From assembly GCF_013359945.1 (NCBI RefSeq), contig NZ_JABWCS010000211.1, positions 1 through 64,000 on the forward strand: a stretch of DNA of 64,000 bases. Reading direction: 5' to 3'. Of the stretch, positions 18,398-26,574 are shown one piece after another. The position numbers and the translations under genes are program-made. How positions within the stretch are numbered: the first letter of the stretch is position 1; the number at the start of each line of letters is the position of its first letter. Source of the stretch: Paenibacillus agri (GTDB lineage: Bacteria; Bacillota; Bacilli; Paenibacillales; Paenibacillaceae). The notes beneath the pieces were generated by a model, which was not told where the DNA came from, ran no database searches, and saw nothing but the letters and a program-made list of their open reading frames with translations.

Positions 18398-18423
18398 TTT
18401 CTCTAGGGAAACATTTTTGTCAA
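18398..18423 (-). promoter_or_regulatory. mntH promoter with MntR-box-like palindrome
   Basis: A consensus -35 TTGACA lies at 18418-18423 on the minus strand. Immediately downstream, in the spacer, lies TTTCTCTAGGGAAA (18398-18411), a near-perfect palindrome resembling Bacillus MntR boxes (TTTGCNTTAGGGAAAC type). The -10 is A-rich and not sharply defined. Confidence 0.6.
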
Positions 18424-18447
18424 TAGCTAAATTTTATGCATAAGACT

Positions 18448-18498
18448 AAAAAAAGAGGGACGCCCCAAAATCCATAAAACGGATAATTGGGACGCCCC
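18448..18498 (-). terminator. Second terminator downstream of the FecCD permease
   Basis: Arms 18457-18473 and 18481-18498 pair with two G-U pairs (GGGACGCCCC core) and on the minus strand are followed by a T7 run. Together with the hairpin at 18605-18629 it insulates mntH from the iron operon. Bases 18500-18600 hold nothing recognisable. Confidence 0.8.
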
Positions 18499-18604
18499 TT
18501 ATTAAAATGAAGATGGGAAGATGGTTCTCACGCCATCTCAATCACGGATGTCGATATTAGATGTCCATTTATTATTGTATGCCCAGCATAAACGTACACA
18601 AAAT

Positions 18605-18629
18605 AGGCCGCCCCATGACGGGACGGCCT
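18605..18629 (-). terminator. Terminator directly after the FecCD permease
   Basis: AGGCCGCCCC (18605-18614) pairs with GGGACGGCCT (18620-18629), one G-U pair, followed on the minus strand by ATTTTG. It lies 25 bp after the permease stop. Confidence 0.75.
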
Positions 18630-18653
18630 TGAATAAGTGTCTCAAACTACATT

Positions 18654-20723
18654 CTACCCTTTTTTAACAAGCGAACGGTACATTAAGAAGAGGAAATAAG
18701 GTGCACCGATCAGCATAATGATCAAGCCTGACGGAATTTCTTTCGGTGCCATAATCGTTCTTCCGACCGTATCGGCGATCACCAGCAGCAATCCGCCAAG
18801 CAGACCCGACAAAATAATGGAGCGTCTCGTATGGTGGCCGATCATCATCCGTACTGCATGCGGTGCGATGAGCCCGAGAAAACCAATCGTCCCTACACTG
18901 GAAACAGCTCCCGCTGCCAGCAACACTCCGATAATCATCGCCCAAAGCCGCGTCCCGCGAACGGGCAAACCTAGGCCGACTGAACTCTCATCACCAAAAG
19001 CCAGCAAATCGATTTTCCGTCCCAAATAGTAAGCAACGGGTAACAGGATAAGGAGGAAGATCAAAAGGCTATAAAATTGATTCCAGCCCCGTCCATAGGT
19101 CGAGCCAGTGATCCAAATTAAGGAGTTGCCGCTCCAGATACTTGCCTTGACGATCATCACCTGTATGCCCGCCGAGGCGATCGCAGATATCGCGATTCCA
19201 AGCAGGATGAGAACCGACGGATTCAGACCTCTGCGCCATGCCAGGAAGAATACAAAGGCTGCCGCCAAAGCCCCGCCAGCCATTGCGGCAATAGGTAAAG
19301 CAATGACCGTCATTGCCGGCCATGCGAACAACACGATCAGCGCACCAAAGCCAGCTCCTGAGGTCACACCGATTATAGAAGCGTCAGCAAGTGGATTGCG
19401 GACAGCACTCTGAATCAGTACACCGCTAATGGCAAGTGCGATACCGCCTGCAGCTGCAACCAGTGTACGCGGAAGTCTTAAATTCAGCAGAACAGAATAC
19501 GAATCATCACCCCTCTGTACAAGACTGCTCAGCAGATCCCCAATAGGTATCCTCGTCCCGCCAAGCGACAAGCTCACAAGAATAATAACGATTAACAGTA
19601 CACTCATAAATATCGCTGTCGGAATAAAACGCATACGTAGCGCTACTCCGCCTATACTCATGGAGGATTGCCCTGGACCTGAACCCGATATATTTTTCAT
19701 TCTGGTCAGCACCAGCCAAATAAGCCAAGGGGCTCCGATAATCGCCATAACCGCACCGACCGGCATCTCCCCTACACTACTCCGCACCGCACGCGCAAGT
19801 GTATCCGCTGCCGTAATGAGCAACGCTCCCCACAAGGCACTCGCAGGAATGAGCAAACGATGCTTATGTATACCGCCAAGCCGGACAAGGTGGGGAGCGA
19901 CTAAGCCAACGAAGCCGATGGGGCCGACCACGCTGACCACGATCGCAGCCATCAATACCGATATGCCGAGGCCTACAGCCCGGGTTAACCCTACTCTTTG
20001 TCCCAGCGAACGGGCAGTAGACTCATCAAGTTCAAGCGCATCGAATTGCCTGCCTGCGAACACGGATACTCCAAGGAGCACAAGGACAAAGGGCCAAGCA
20101 TACTGGACGCCGTCCCAGTTCAGCTGAATCAGAGAACCCGAACCCCATAAGAATAAATTTTGCGTTTCCGTCTTATTGAAAATAAATAGTGCCGAGGTGA
20201 ACGCTCCAAGCACCATGGACACGATCATTCCCGATAGAGCCAGCCGGACAGGCGTAGCCGTCTTGCCGCCGCTCAATAGATAGGCAACAATTGCTGCCAG
20301 CAGGCCACCAGCAGCTGCCAGCACAAATGGGAACTGATGCTGCAAAGCCGGAAAAGCAACCATGCCAAGAACAACCATAAAATAAGCTCCCGCATTAATC
20401 CCCAGTGTATCTGAGGAAGCAAGCGGATTCTTCGTTATCGTTTGTAGTAACGCGCCAGCCGCAGCCAGGGCCGCCCCGGCCAGAATACCGATAACTGTAC
20501 GCGGCATGCGGATATCCCAGAGCAGATTATGTTCCATGACATCCTGACGGTTCAGCAATCCCTTCATTACAGTACCTGCCGGGATTTTGGCCTCCCCAAA
20601 GCCTAGACTTAGAATGAACAAAACGAAGAGGACGGCAAGGCCGCCCCCAAATATTCCAATAATCCGCCAGGTCATATTAATTGAAGTTTTTTCACTGCTA
20701 TGCCCGTTCATAGTAGCACTCAT
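18654..20723 (-). CDS. Fused FecCD-family iron-siderophore permease (FhuB-like)
   Basis: A 689-aa membrane protein made of two tandem FecCD permease domains, residues about 20-345 and 365-689, each with about ten membrane segments. Each repeats the family motifs, for instance LRLPRT/IRMPRT followed by AGAALAAAGALLQ or AGGIALAISGVLIQ, and VGFVGLVAPH or IGFLGLIAPH. It takes up an Fe(III)-siderophore from the binding lipoprotein encoded just upstream, whose stop overlaps its ATG by 4 bp. No ATPase is encoded nearby, so it probably uses a shared FhuC/YusV-type ATPase. The siderophore is unknown. Confidence 0.93.
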   Translation of the reverse strand: MSATMNGHSSEKTSINMTWRIIGIFGGGLAVLFVLFILSLGFGEAKIPAGTVMKGLLNRQDVMEHNLLWDIRMPRTVIGILAGAALAAAGALLQTITKNPLASSDTLGINAGAYFMVVLGMVAFPALQHQFPFVLAAAGGLLAAIVAYLLSGGKTATPVRLALSGMIVSMVLGAFTSALFIFNKTETQNLFLWGSGSLIQLNWDGVQYAWPFVLVLLGVSVFAGRQFDALELDESTARSLGQRVGLTRAVGLGISVLMAAIVVSVVGPIGFVGLVAPHLVRLGGIHKHRLLIPASALWGALLITAADTLARAVRSSVGEMPVGAVMAIIGAPWLIWLVLTRMKNISGSGPGQSSMSIGGVALRMRFIPTAIFMSVLLIVIILVSLSLGGTRIPIGDLLSSLVQRGDDSYSVLLNLRLPRTLVAAAGGIALAISGVLIQSAVRNPLADASIIGVTSGAGFGALIVLFAWPAMTVIALPIAAMAGGALAAAFVFFLAWRRGLNPSVLILLGIAISAIASAGIQVMIVKASIWSGNSLIWITGSTYGRGWNQFYSLLIFLLILLPVAYYLGRKIDLLAFGDESSVGLGLPVRGTRLWAMIIGVLLAAGAVSSVGTIGFLGLIAPHAVRMMIGHHTRRSIILSGLLGGLLLVIADTVGRTIMAPKEIPSGLIIMLIGAPYFLFLMYRSLVKKG

Positions 20724-21742
20724 TTCGTTAAGGTTTTTACTACTTCATCCACAATGACCTTAGAGGAGATTGGACCGCCAAATACCCAGGTCGCGCTGTC
20801 TAATGCGTAAGTACGTTTCTCCTTAACGAAGGTAAGTCCGTTCCAAACGGAATTATCCTTCAGTGTCTTTGTGAAAATATCATCATCCTTTTGGACAATA
20901 TAGAGCAGATTAGTATCCTGAACCGCAGGCAAGGCTTCAACGGTCGATGTGCTGAATCCGTAGCTCTCGAAATTATCAGGTTTCCAGTCGTTCTTCAGAC
21001 CAATCCGGTCCAATGTTTGTACTGCTAGTGAATTGTCTGTGAACAGACGCATTGTTGCTGCATTTTGATAGCTATACGCTTGTGTCAGTACGTAATTCAG
21101 ACCTTCCTTGCCTGCTGCAGCCAGCTTCGTCTTTGCATCCGCATAATGCGCATCCAAGTCTGCAAGGACTTTGTCACCTTCCGCAGTTTTACCAAGAGCC
21201 GCTGCTATCGTTTTGAAGGTGTCTTCCATCAGTGTGTATTGGTCACCTTGCCCTTCAGGCGGATACAGGCTGAAAATCAGTGTTGGAGCAATACTTTTCA
21301 GCTGATCATAAATCGCTTCATTGCTAGGAGCATTCGCAATAATCAAATCCGGCTTCAATGCCGCAATGGTCTCCAGATTCGGCTCGTCGCGCGTACCAAC
21401 ATCCGTCACGCTTGCATCCAATGGTGCTTCAGATGTCACATACAGCTTATAGTTTTCGTTATCGGCGTTCCCCACCGGCTGTACTCCGAGCGCAATTACA
21501 TCTTCTGTAAATGTCCACTCCAGTACAACAACCTTTTGTGCAGGCTTATCCAACTTAACCTCGCCTTTAGAGTCCTTTAATACAATAGGGCCACTTGCGG
21601 TTTCACTGCTAGTATTTTCAGCCGCCGCATTGCTCTTCGGCTCGCTGTTTGTTGCCGGATTCGTAGTATTGTTAGACCCACAACCCGCTGCAACCAGTAT
21701 CACAACAATAAGCATAACTACACTCAAAAACCTTTTGTGCAT
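20720..21742 (-). CDS. Iron-siderophore-binding lipoprotein 1
   Basis: A 340-aa type-III substrate-binding lipoprotein (signal ending VILVAAGC) with the TroA-like fold and long backbone helix. The start is the ATG at 21742, preceded by AGGGGG; an upstream frame start at 21838 runs through the promoter and Fur box and is rejected. A segment ALGVQPVGNADN and later NLETIAALKPDLIIA are typical of FecB/FeuA-type receptors. It is the first gene of the two-gene iron uptake operon and is Fur-regulated by position. Confidence 0.92.
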   Translation of the reverse strand: MHKRFLSVVMLIVVILVAAGCGSNNTTNPATNSEPKSNAAAENTSSETASGPIVLKDSKGEVKLDKPAQKVVVLEWTFTEDVIALGVQPVGNADNENYKLYVTSEAPLDASVTDVGTRDEPNLETIAALKPDLIIANAPSNEAIYDQLKSIAPTLIFSLYPPEGQGDQYTLMEDTFKTIAAALGKTAEGDKVLADLDAHYADAKTKLAAAGKEGLNYVLTQAYSYQNAATMRLFTDNSLAVQTLDRIGLKNDWKPDNFESYGFSTSTVEALPAVQDTNLLYIVQKDDDIFTKTLKDNSVWNGLTFVKEKRTYALDSATWVFGGPISSKVIVDEVVKTLTK

Positions 21743-21777
21743 TTTGTATATCCCCCTAATTTCTATAAATTGTATAT

Positions 21778-21838
21778 GATAATGATTATCATTTTTAATG
21801 ACATGAACTATGTTATCTACGATTACATGGAAAGTCAA
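21778..21838 (-). promoter_or_regulatory. Promoter with Fur box
   Basis: On the minus strand TTGACT (21833-21838), 17 bp and TAACAT (21810-21815) form a promoter. Downstream, over about +7 to +25, lies GATAATGATTATCATTTTT (21778-21796), matching the 19-bp Fur consensus at 16 positions. Iron-loaded Fur should repress the lipoprotein and permease operon. Confidence 0.88.
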
Positions 21839-21875
21839 GGGAATATGATATTTTTACTACTCTATCTTTGGATGC

Positions 21876-21919
21876 AAAAAGCCCGCAAATCGCTTATAAC
21901 AAGCGGATTTACGGGCTTT
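21876..21919 (-). terminator. Terminator after the aldo/keto reductase gene
   Basis: A long stem of AAGCCCG..ATC..GCTT arms (about 18 bp, one bulge) around a short loop is followed on the minus strand by TTTTTG. It lies 11 bp past the reductase stop and just before the iron operon promoter region. Confidence 0.85.
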
Positions 21920-21930
21920 GAATCAATCAA

Positions 21931-22755
21931 TTATCTCATATGAAATTCATTTGGATGCGGGCCTTTGCGGCGGTTACTGTCCAGTTGATTGATGGACTCC
22001 ATCTCGTCAGCGGATAGTTCAAAGTCAAACACATTGAAGTTTTCTTCAATTCTGGAAGGAGTAACGGATTTCGGAATCACAATCGCGTTACGCTGCAAGT
22101 GCCAGCGAAGTACGACTTGCGCTGGAGATTTGCCATGAGCTTCGGCCAGCTTGACGATGGCTTCGTCCTTCAAAACATCGCCGCCTTGATCCAGTGGGCT
22201 CCAGGCTTCAACAAAAATATCGTGCGAATCACAGAACGCCTTCAATTCATTTTGCGCCAGGTATGGATGGCATTCGATCTGATTGAGGACCGGCTTCACT
22301 TCACATTCCTTCAGAAGACGCTCCAAATGTTCGATTTCAAAGTTACATACACCGATCGCCTTCACTTTACCATCATGGTACAGTTTCTCCAGCGCCTTGT
22401 AAGTATCAATGTACTGATCGAAATTCGGCGTTGGCCAGTGGATCAAATACAAATCAATATAATCGAGTTCCAGCTTCTTCAAGCTTTCATCAAAAGCACG
22501 CAAGGTGTTCTCATATCCTTGATCTGCGTTCCACACTTTAGTGGTGATGAACAGCTTCTCCCGAGGAATTGCGGATTCCTTGATGGCTTGTCCCACACCC
22601 AGCTCGTTCTGATAAATCATGGCCGTATCAATCGAGGTATAGCCCACTTCAAAGGCTTTTGTTACAGCAGCAGTCGCTTGGTCATCGCTAACCTGCCATA
22701 CGCCGAATCCAAGCTGAGGCATTTTTACACCGTTGTTCAATGTTACAAAATTCAT
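21931..22755 (-). CDS. Aldo/keto reductase
   Basis: A 274-aa NAD(P)H-dependent oxidoreductase with the (beta/alpha)8 fold. The catalytic tetrad is visible: Asp and Tyr in SIDTAMIYQNE (about residues 43-48), Lys in FITTKVW and His in LYLIHWPTP. The NADPH-binding C-terminal region reads IVIPKSVTPSRIEENFNVFDF. It reduces aldehydes or ketones in the cytoplasm; substrates of this group include methylglyoxal-like dicarbonyls. It lies downstream of an IclR gene with IclR-type operator sequences between them, so it is probably under that regulator. Confidence 0.93.
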   Translation of the reverse strand: MNFVTLNNGVKMPQLGFGVWQVSDDQATAAVTKAFEVGYTSIDTAMIYQNELGVGQAIKESAIPREKLFITTKVWNADQGYENTLRAFDESLKKLELDYIDLYLIHWPTPNFDQYIDTYKALEKLYHDGKVKAIGVCNFEIEHLERLLKECEVKPVLNQIECHPYLAQNELKAFCDSHDIFVEAWSPLDQGGDVLKDEAIVKLAEAHGKSPAQVVLRWHLQRNAIVIPKSVTPSRIEENFNVFDFELSADEMESINQLDSNRRKGPHPNEFHMR

Positions 22756-22787
22756 GGTCTATTCTCCTCTGAATATATTTTTATTTA

Positions 22788-22838
22788 TGGAAATCAATTT
22801 CATAAACGCGCACTTATCAATTTATGAAATTGATTTAT
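22788..22838. promoter_or_regulatory. Inverted repeat with IclR-type operator sequence
   Basis: TGGAAATCAATTTCAT (22788-22803) closely resembles the IclR-family site TGGAAATNATTTCCA. A 16-bp perfect inverted repeat (22791-22806 with 22821-22836, 14-nt loop) spans the gap and the very end of the IclR gene. It is placed to control the reductase gene; no U-run follows, so it is unlikely to be a terminator. Confidence 0.5.
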
Positions 22839-23553
22839 GGCTCAACAGATCTGAAATCTCTTGTGCACATGACGTTACCTGCTCAATATGATAGTCATCC
22901 TTCTCTTTGGACACCCGGGTTGTAGGACCGCTGATCGCAATGGCTGCAATGACCTTGCCATCCTTCCAGATCGGTGCGCCGATACACCTGGCCCCGCATT
23001 CCCCTTCTTCATCATCCAAAGCATAACCTTTGACCTTAATGTTACTCAGTTCCTCACGGAATTTATCCTGGGAAGTAATCGTATGCTCAATCTGTTTCTC
23101 CAAAGACATATTCTCCAAGATCCACGACTGTAGCTCTTCACCCTGATAAGCAAGCAAACATTTTCCAATGGCATCCCCACGAATAGGTTTACGATCACCG
23201 ATCACATGATGCGTTCGAGTGGCATACATCCCTGAAATTGCATGCGTGATCACTACCTCTGTGCCATGAAGCATTCCGATGTAGGAGGTCTCCCCTGTCG
23301 TCTTGCTTAGCTTGTCCATAGATGGCACGGATTGCAAGAGATCAACGTCCTGCTTGAGGAGATTCTCACTTTGTAATTTGGATACAAACACATCCGAAAT
23401 CACAAACCCGTTTTTGGGGCTTCTCATGATGAAATCATTCTGCTCCAATGTGCTAACCAAGCGATAAGCCGTGCTTTGGTTGAGCTGTAATTCTTCCATG
23501 ATCTCTTGGGTAGTGATGTTGGGATTATGGAGTACAAGGTTAAAAATATCCAA
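22822..23553 (-). CDS. IclR-family transcriptional regulator (start uncertain)
   Basis: A 243-aa regulator with an N-terminal winged helix (ITTQEIMEELQLNQSTAYRLVSTLE region, residues 13-37) and the C-terminal IclR effector domain (CLLAYQGEELQ and ARCIGAPIWKDGKVIAAIAISGP segments). The TTG at 23553 is the only allowed start in frame, yet the open frame continues upstream and encodes VGTLKKG right before LDIFNLVL, exactly how IclR winged helices normally begin. The ATG with a GGGGTGGGG site upstream (about 23575) is in another frame. Either a non-standard start is used or the 5' end carries a frameshift. Confidence 0.85.
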   Translation of the reverse strand: MDIFNLVLHNPNITTQEIMEELQLNQSTAYRLVSTLEQNDFIMRSPKNGFVISDVFVSKLQSENLLKQDVDLLQSVPSMDKLSKTTGETSYIGMLHGTEVVITHAISGMYATRTHHVIGDRKPIRGDAIGKCLLAYQGEELQSWILENMSLEKQIEHTITSQDKFREELSNIKVKGYALDDEEGECGARCIGAPIWKDGKVIAAIAISGPTTRVSKEKDDYHIEQVTSCAQEISDLLSHKSIS

Positions 23554-23684
23554 ACCCTTCTTGAGCGTACCGACCTCATTGCGGTTTATATCCCCACCCC
23601 CTACTGCGATAGTATTCCACTCACAATTGGGATTATAGCAAAGGAAAATCCATTTTTCAAATATAGATAATTAAATAATATAAT

Positions 23685-23701
23685 TTATCCATAATGGATA
23701 A
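23685..23701. promoter_or_regulatory. Perfect 8-1-8 palindrome between IclR and lipoprotein genes
   Basis: TTATCCAT-A-ATGGATAA is a perfect 17-bp palindrome in the AT-rich gap between the divergent IclR (minus) and lipoprotein (plus) genes. It is a candidate operator; the binding protein is unknown. Confidence 0.5.
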
Positions 23702-23810
23702 TACATTGCACTAATTCAACATTCCCGTAAGCGAGACGTTGTTATATACATTTACTATGCAACACTCACATGGTAAATTTAGTAATGATATCAATTTAGT
23801 AGAGGTGACC

Positions 23811-24215
23811 GTGAAAAAGCTAATATTATTAATGACTTCCATGCTGATAATCATTGTTGGATGTTCAAGCCATAACACATTAAATATTAATTATCTAGAC
23901 CCAAGTGAAGCTAACGGACCAATACGTAAATGGATAGAATCCAATAATGCAAGAAATGGAATCTATTTGGGCAGAGTATCCACTGAACACCGTGTATACC
24001 TGTATGTAAATTATAAAAATGAAGAGCATAATCAGAAGTTCACAGTACCCTCAGTAGATATTCAGAATCAGGACGGAAAGCTTATCGTAGAAACAGTAAC
24101 CGTCGCTTCAGATCATTCGTTTGAAAAAATATTTGTAATTACAAAAAAGGGAATAAAGCAAATCGAATTAAATGGACAAGAATTTAACTTGGAACAATTA
24201 GAGGAACTCGAATAG
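23811..24215 (+). CDS. Small hypothetical lipoprotein
   Basis: A 134-aa protein of unknown function. The GTG start at 23811 follows GAGGTG and gives a clean lipoprotein signal peptide (KKLILLMTSMLIIIVGC, Cys about 18). The mature part is rich in beta-type sequence and charged residues, with no known domain recognised. An upstream frame start at 23739 adds a hydrophilic stretch before the signal and is rejected. Codon use is AT-rich relative to neighbours. It stands alone, facing away from the IclR gene. Confidence 0.75.
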   Translation: MKKLILLMTSMLIIIVGCSSHNTLNINYLDPSEANGPIRKWIESNNARNGIYLGRVSTEHRVYLYVNYKNEEHNQKFTVPSVDIQNQDGKLIVETVTVASDHSFEKIFVITKKGIKQIELNGQEFNLEQLEELE

Positions 24216-24290
24216 CTTTTTGATTTGTCTTTTTAAATAAACAAACGATACTTAACTCATGAAAAATGAGAATGTACCTTTTTGAAGTAA

Positions 24291-24348
24291 AAAAACAGCG
24301 ACAACCTAGGAATTGAATTATCAGATCCATAAGCTGTCGCTGCTTTTG
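24291..24348. terminator. Bidirectional terminator
   Basis: CAGCGACA (24296-24303) pairs with TGTCGCTG (24335-24342) around a long loop, with a T-rich tail on the plus strand and a T-run on the minus strand. It separates the convergent lipoprotein and esterase genes. Confidence 0.65.
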
Positions 24349-24380
24349 TTATGAGTTTTTACTGTTATTATTCTTACGGA

Positions 24381-25358
24381 TTAAAGCAAATCCAGCGCCT
24401 TCAGCAAAGCATGTTCGCTTGACTTCGAGCCTTCCTGAGAATAATGGGCATTAGGGAACATTGGCGACAGATGGTGGTAGCCCGGATAGACATGCAGTTC
24501 CACCACAACACCATCATGAATCAGTTGTTTCGCGAATAGCAAAGCCTCGTCAACGAATAAATCAATGCTGCCGATTGTAATAAAAGTAGATGGCAACCCA
24601 GCAAGTGATTTTGCACGTGCAGGCACGTAATATTCACTTACGCCTTCCTGACCTGGTTCATGACCTAATACAGATTTCCAGCCAAAATAATTACTTGCTT
24701 TATTCCAAACAAATTCTCCGGCATAAGGATGATCTGGTGCAACACTCGTACGGTCATCCAACATCGGATTACGCAATCTCAAATGATGAATCTCAAATTC
24801 CTTCTGATCCCGAATGTATAAAGCCACACCAGCCGCCAAACCTGCGCCAGCACTTGAGCCTGCAACGGCAACTTTCTTAGCGTCGATTCCCAGTTCTTCC
24901 GCGTGTTCAACACACCATTTTAGGCCCGAATAGATATCCTCTAGCTGGCTTGGCTGAACATGCTCAGGTCCCAGGCGGTAATACACAGACACACAGCAAA
25001 AACCATGCTGCACAGCAAGGGCGGCATTCCCCATGCGGTCACCGACCGGACTTCCCATAACCATCCCGCCGCCGTGAAGAGAATAATATAAAGGCATCTT
25101 TTCATACTTTGGCTGCGTAGGCTTAATAATCTCTATACGTACTTCCGGCCCGCCAAAATAACTGGGTACCGTTCTTTCTTCAAAGGTAACCGGGAACTTT
25201 TCCGTAACATCGATTTGCGGCATCATTTGTGCTTGCTTCATGCGTGATTCTATCAGCACAGACGGAGTAAGATCCGTTGTCGGGAACATATCAAGGGCGC
25301 TAACCACTTCTGGGTCCACCAGATGTCTGCTTCTGCTCTGCTCTTCACTCATTGTCAT
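24381..25358 (-). CDS. Alpha/beta-hydrolase, hormone-sensitive-lipase type esterase
   Basis: A 325-aa carboxylesterase of the HSL family. The oxyanion-hole motif HGGG is in YYSLHGGGMVMG (about residue 95), the serine nucleophile in VAVAGSSAGAGLA (about residue 170), the acid in GSIDLFVDEA and the histidine in VYPGYHHLSP. It has no signal peptide, so it acts in the cytoplasm on short-chain esters. The ATG is preceded by GAGAGG. Monocistronic; substrate unknown. Confidence 0.92.
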   Translation of the reverse strand: MTMSEEQSRSRHLVDPEVVSALDMFPTTDLTPSVLIESRMKQAQMMPQIDVTEKFPVTFEERTVPSYFGGPEVRIEIIKPTQPKYEKMPLYYSLHGGGMVMGSPVGDRMGNAALAVQHGFCCVSVYYRLGPEHVQPSQLEDIYSGLKWCVEHAEELGIDAKKVAVAGSSAGAGLAAGVALYIRDQKEFEIHHLRLRNPMLDDRTSVAPDHPYAGEFVWNKASNYFGWKSVLGHEPGQEGVSEYYVPARAKSLAGLPSTFITIGSIDLFVDEALLFAKQLIHDGVVVELHVYPGYHHLSPMFPNAHYSQEGSKSSEHALLKALDLL

Positions 25359-25464
25359 ATTTCCTCTCTATATGTCATTTTCAGACCAGCTGTCTCTATC
25401 GTTAGTCTACAGTGTACCCTCCACTCTTAAAATGAACACAATGACTTAGAATCATTTTCGGCAT

Positions 25465-25498
25465 AAAAAAAGACACTGATGAAGGATGTTCACCAGTG
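25465..25498 (-). terminator. Terminator at the end of the CD3324-family gene
   Basis: CACTGATGAA (25474-25483) pairs with TTCACCAGTG (25489-25498) with one mismatch and is followed on the minus strand by T7. The stem overlaps the stop codon of the gene. Confidence 0.8.
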
Positions 25499-25774
25499 CT
25501 GTTTCTTACTTTTATGTGAATAGACAATTTTCTTAATCGTTTCGATCGAGAGAAAATGTTCCTCGGCGAGTTGCTCGATACTGCTGCCATTTTTAAAAGC
25601 AGCTCGGATCGCGACATTACGCTCATCAAGTAACCGTCGCCCGCCGCTCTGACTTCCCCAATGCTTATACTCCGTTTCCGGCTTAGGAATGTAGAGCGTT
25701 TCTCCCTGAACATATTTTTGAATTTCCATAATTAGCTTTTCGGGTAACACTTTTGCTGCATTAATATATTTCAT
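25490..25774 (-). CDS. CD3324-family small putative DNA-binding protein
   Basis: A 94-aa protein matching the CD3324 family in layout: a start KYINAAKVLPEKLIMEIQKYVQG, a middle YIPKPETEYKHWGSQSGGRRLLDERN (both given as regions) and a C-terminal helix-turn-helix resembling Mor and resolvase tails (SSIEQLAEEHFLSIETIKKIV). Such proteins are common in Bacillota and are thought to bind DNA; the function is not known. Its ATG follows a GGAGC-type site. It stands alone. Confidence 0.8.
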   Translation of the reverse strand: MKYINAAKVLPEKLIMEIQKYVQGETLYIPKPETEYKHWGSQSGGRRLLDERNVAIRAAFKNGSSIEQLAEEHFLSIETIKKIVYSHKSKKQHW

Positions 25775-26077
25775 TGTGCCCGCTCCTTATTTTAAAATTT
25801 CCAAATAAGGTGCAAAGCCAACATATTAGAAGAGCTTATTTAGCGTTAGCGTTAAAAAAGGTTTTGCCCCATGCAAAGTAACGCTTTTCTAATACAGGCT
25901 TTGCATGAGTGGGAGAAGTACCAGACAATCTTACAATATTCTCCATCTATTAAGCACCCCCTTTTCGCTAACCATTATAGCATAGTTTCAAGCGTGACTG
26001 TCACGAACAGTATTGTGAGAACAATTGACTTTACCACGTACCTCTTCATCGACGTAGGCTTTAAAAAAGTATCAAAT
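25775..26077. other. Intergenic gap without gene
   Basis: About 300 bp between the CD3324-family gene and repeat element A. A 75-codon frame at 25871-26098 has no ribosome site or family likeness and runs into the repeat, so it is not called. No clear regulatory element was seen. Confidence 0.5.
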
Positions 26078-26305
26078 AGCGGCATTTTTGTACCTTAAAT
26101 CCTCTGCAGCTACGGGTTAGTGGCGATTAGGTGCATTATTGTACCTTAATTCTTCCAGAATACCTCGTCCAGCGTGCTTTTTCGAAAAATAAGATACAAT
26201 AATGACCTTAATTACCTCATTCACCTATAATAAAGAAAAATAAGGTACAAAAATGCCGTTAGTTAGGAAGATGCCCCTCTTTTTCACTGTTAAAACGACT
26301 GGTGA
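26078..26305. repeat. Nested-palindrome intergenic repeat, copy A
   Basis: The outer arm GGCATTTTTGTACCTTA (26081-26097) is matched exactly by TAAGGTACAAAAATGCC (26241-26257). Inside it an inner pair, GCATTATTGTACCTTA (26132-26147) and TAAGATACAATAATG (26190-26204), also faces inward. The element could fold into one long two-stage hairpin. It is closely similar to copy B at 44519 (both continue to GACTGGTGAAGGGG) and shares its motif with copies C and D. Confidence 0.85.
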
Positions 26306-26379
26306 AGGGGAATGTATTGCTTCTAGTGACATCGCTTAATTTGAACAGCCATGGATTATAGATTTTGCTGTCGACCGTC

Positions 26380-26448
26380 TATTCCGGTGCTAGCTTTCCT
26401 ATGGAAAGCTTCCAGGCGAGCGTTTTGCGCCTACAGTCAGTTCCAAAC
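26380..26448. repeat. GTTTGGA-ended structured repeat, truncated copy
   Basis: The right half of the element seen complete at 53316-53462 and 56389-56534. It has the AGCTTTCC-tat-GGAAAGCT hairpin, the GGCGAGCG arm and the GTTCCAAAC end, but lacks the left half with CCAGATTT. About 125 bp of gap follow before the FhuF-like gene. Confidence 0.75.
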
Positions 26449-26531
26449 TTCCCCATTCGCTCATATTCGCTTTTTATCAATCTCTTTTGTTCGGCATATA
26501 TAATCGCTTCTTTCTGTATAATCTTGAAAAG

Positions 26532-26565
26532 AAAAAAGGCAACCCTTTTAATAAGGATTGCCTTT
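26532..26565 (-). terminator. Terminator after the FhuF-like gene
   Basis: AAAGGCAACCCTT (26535-26547) pairs with AAGGATTGCCTTT (26553-26565), with one mismatch, and is followed by T6 on the minus strand. It closes the 26575-29626 transcript. Confidence 0.85.
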
Positions 26566-26574
26566 ACGTTTTGT

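Noticed and set aside
25871-26098. 75-codon plus-strand frame
   Set aside because: No ribosome site, no family likeness and it ends inside repeat A.
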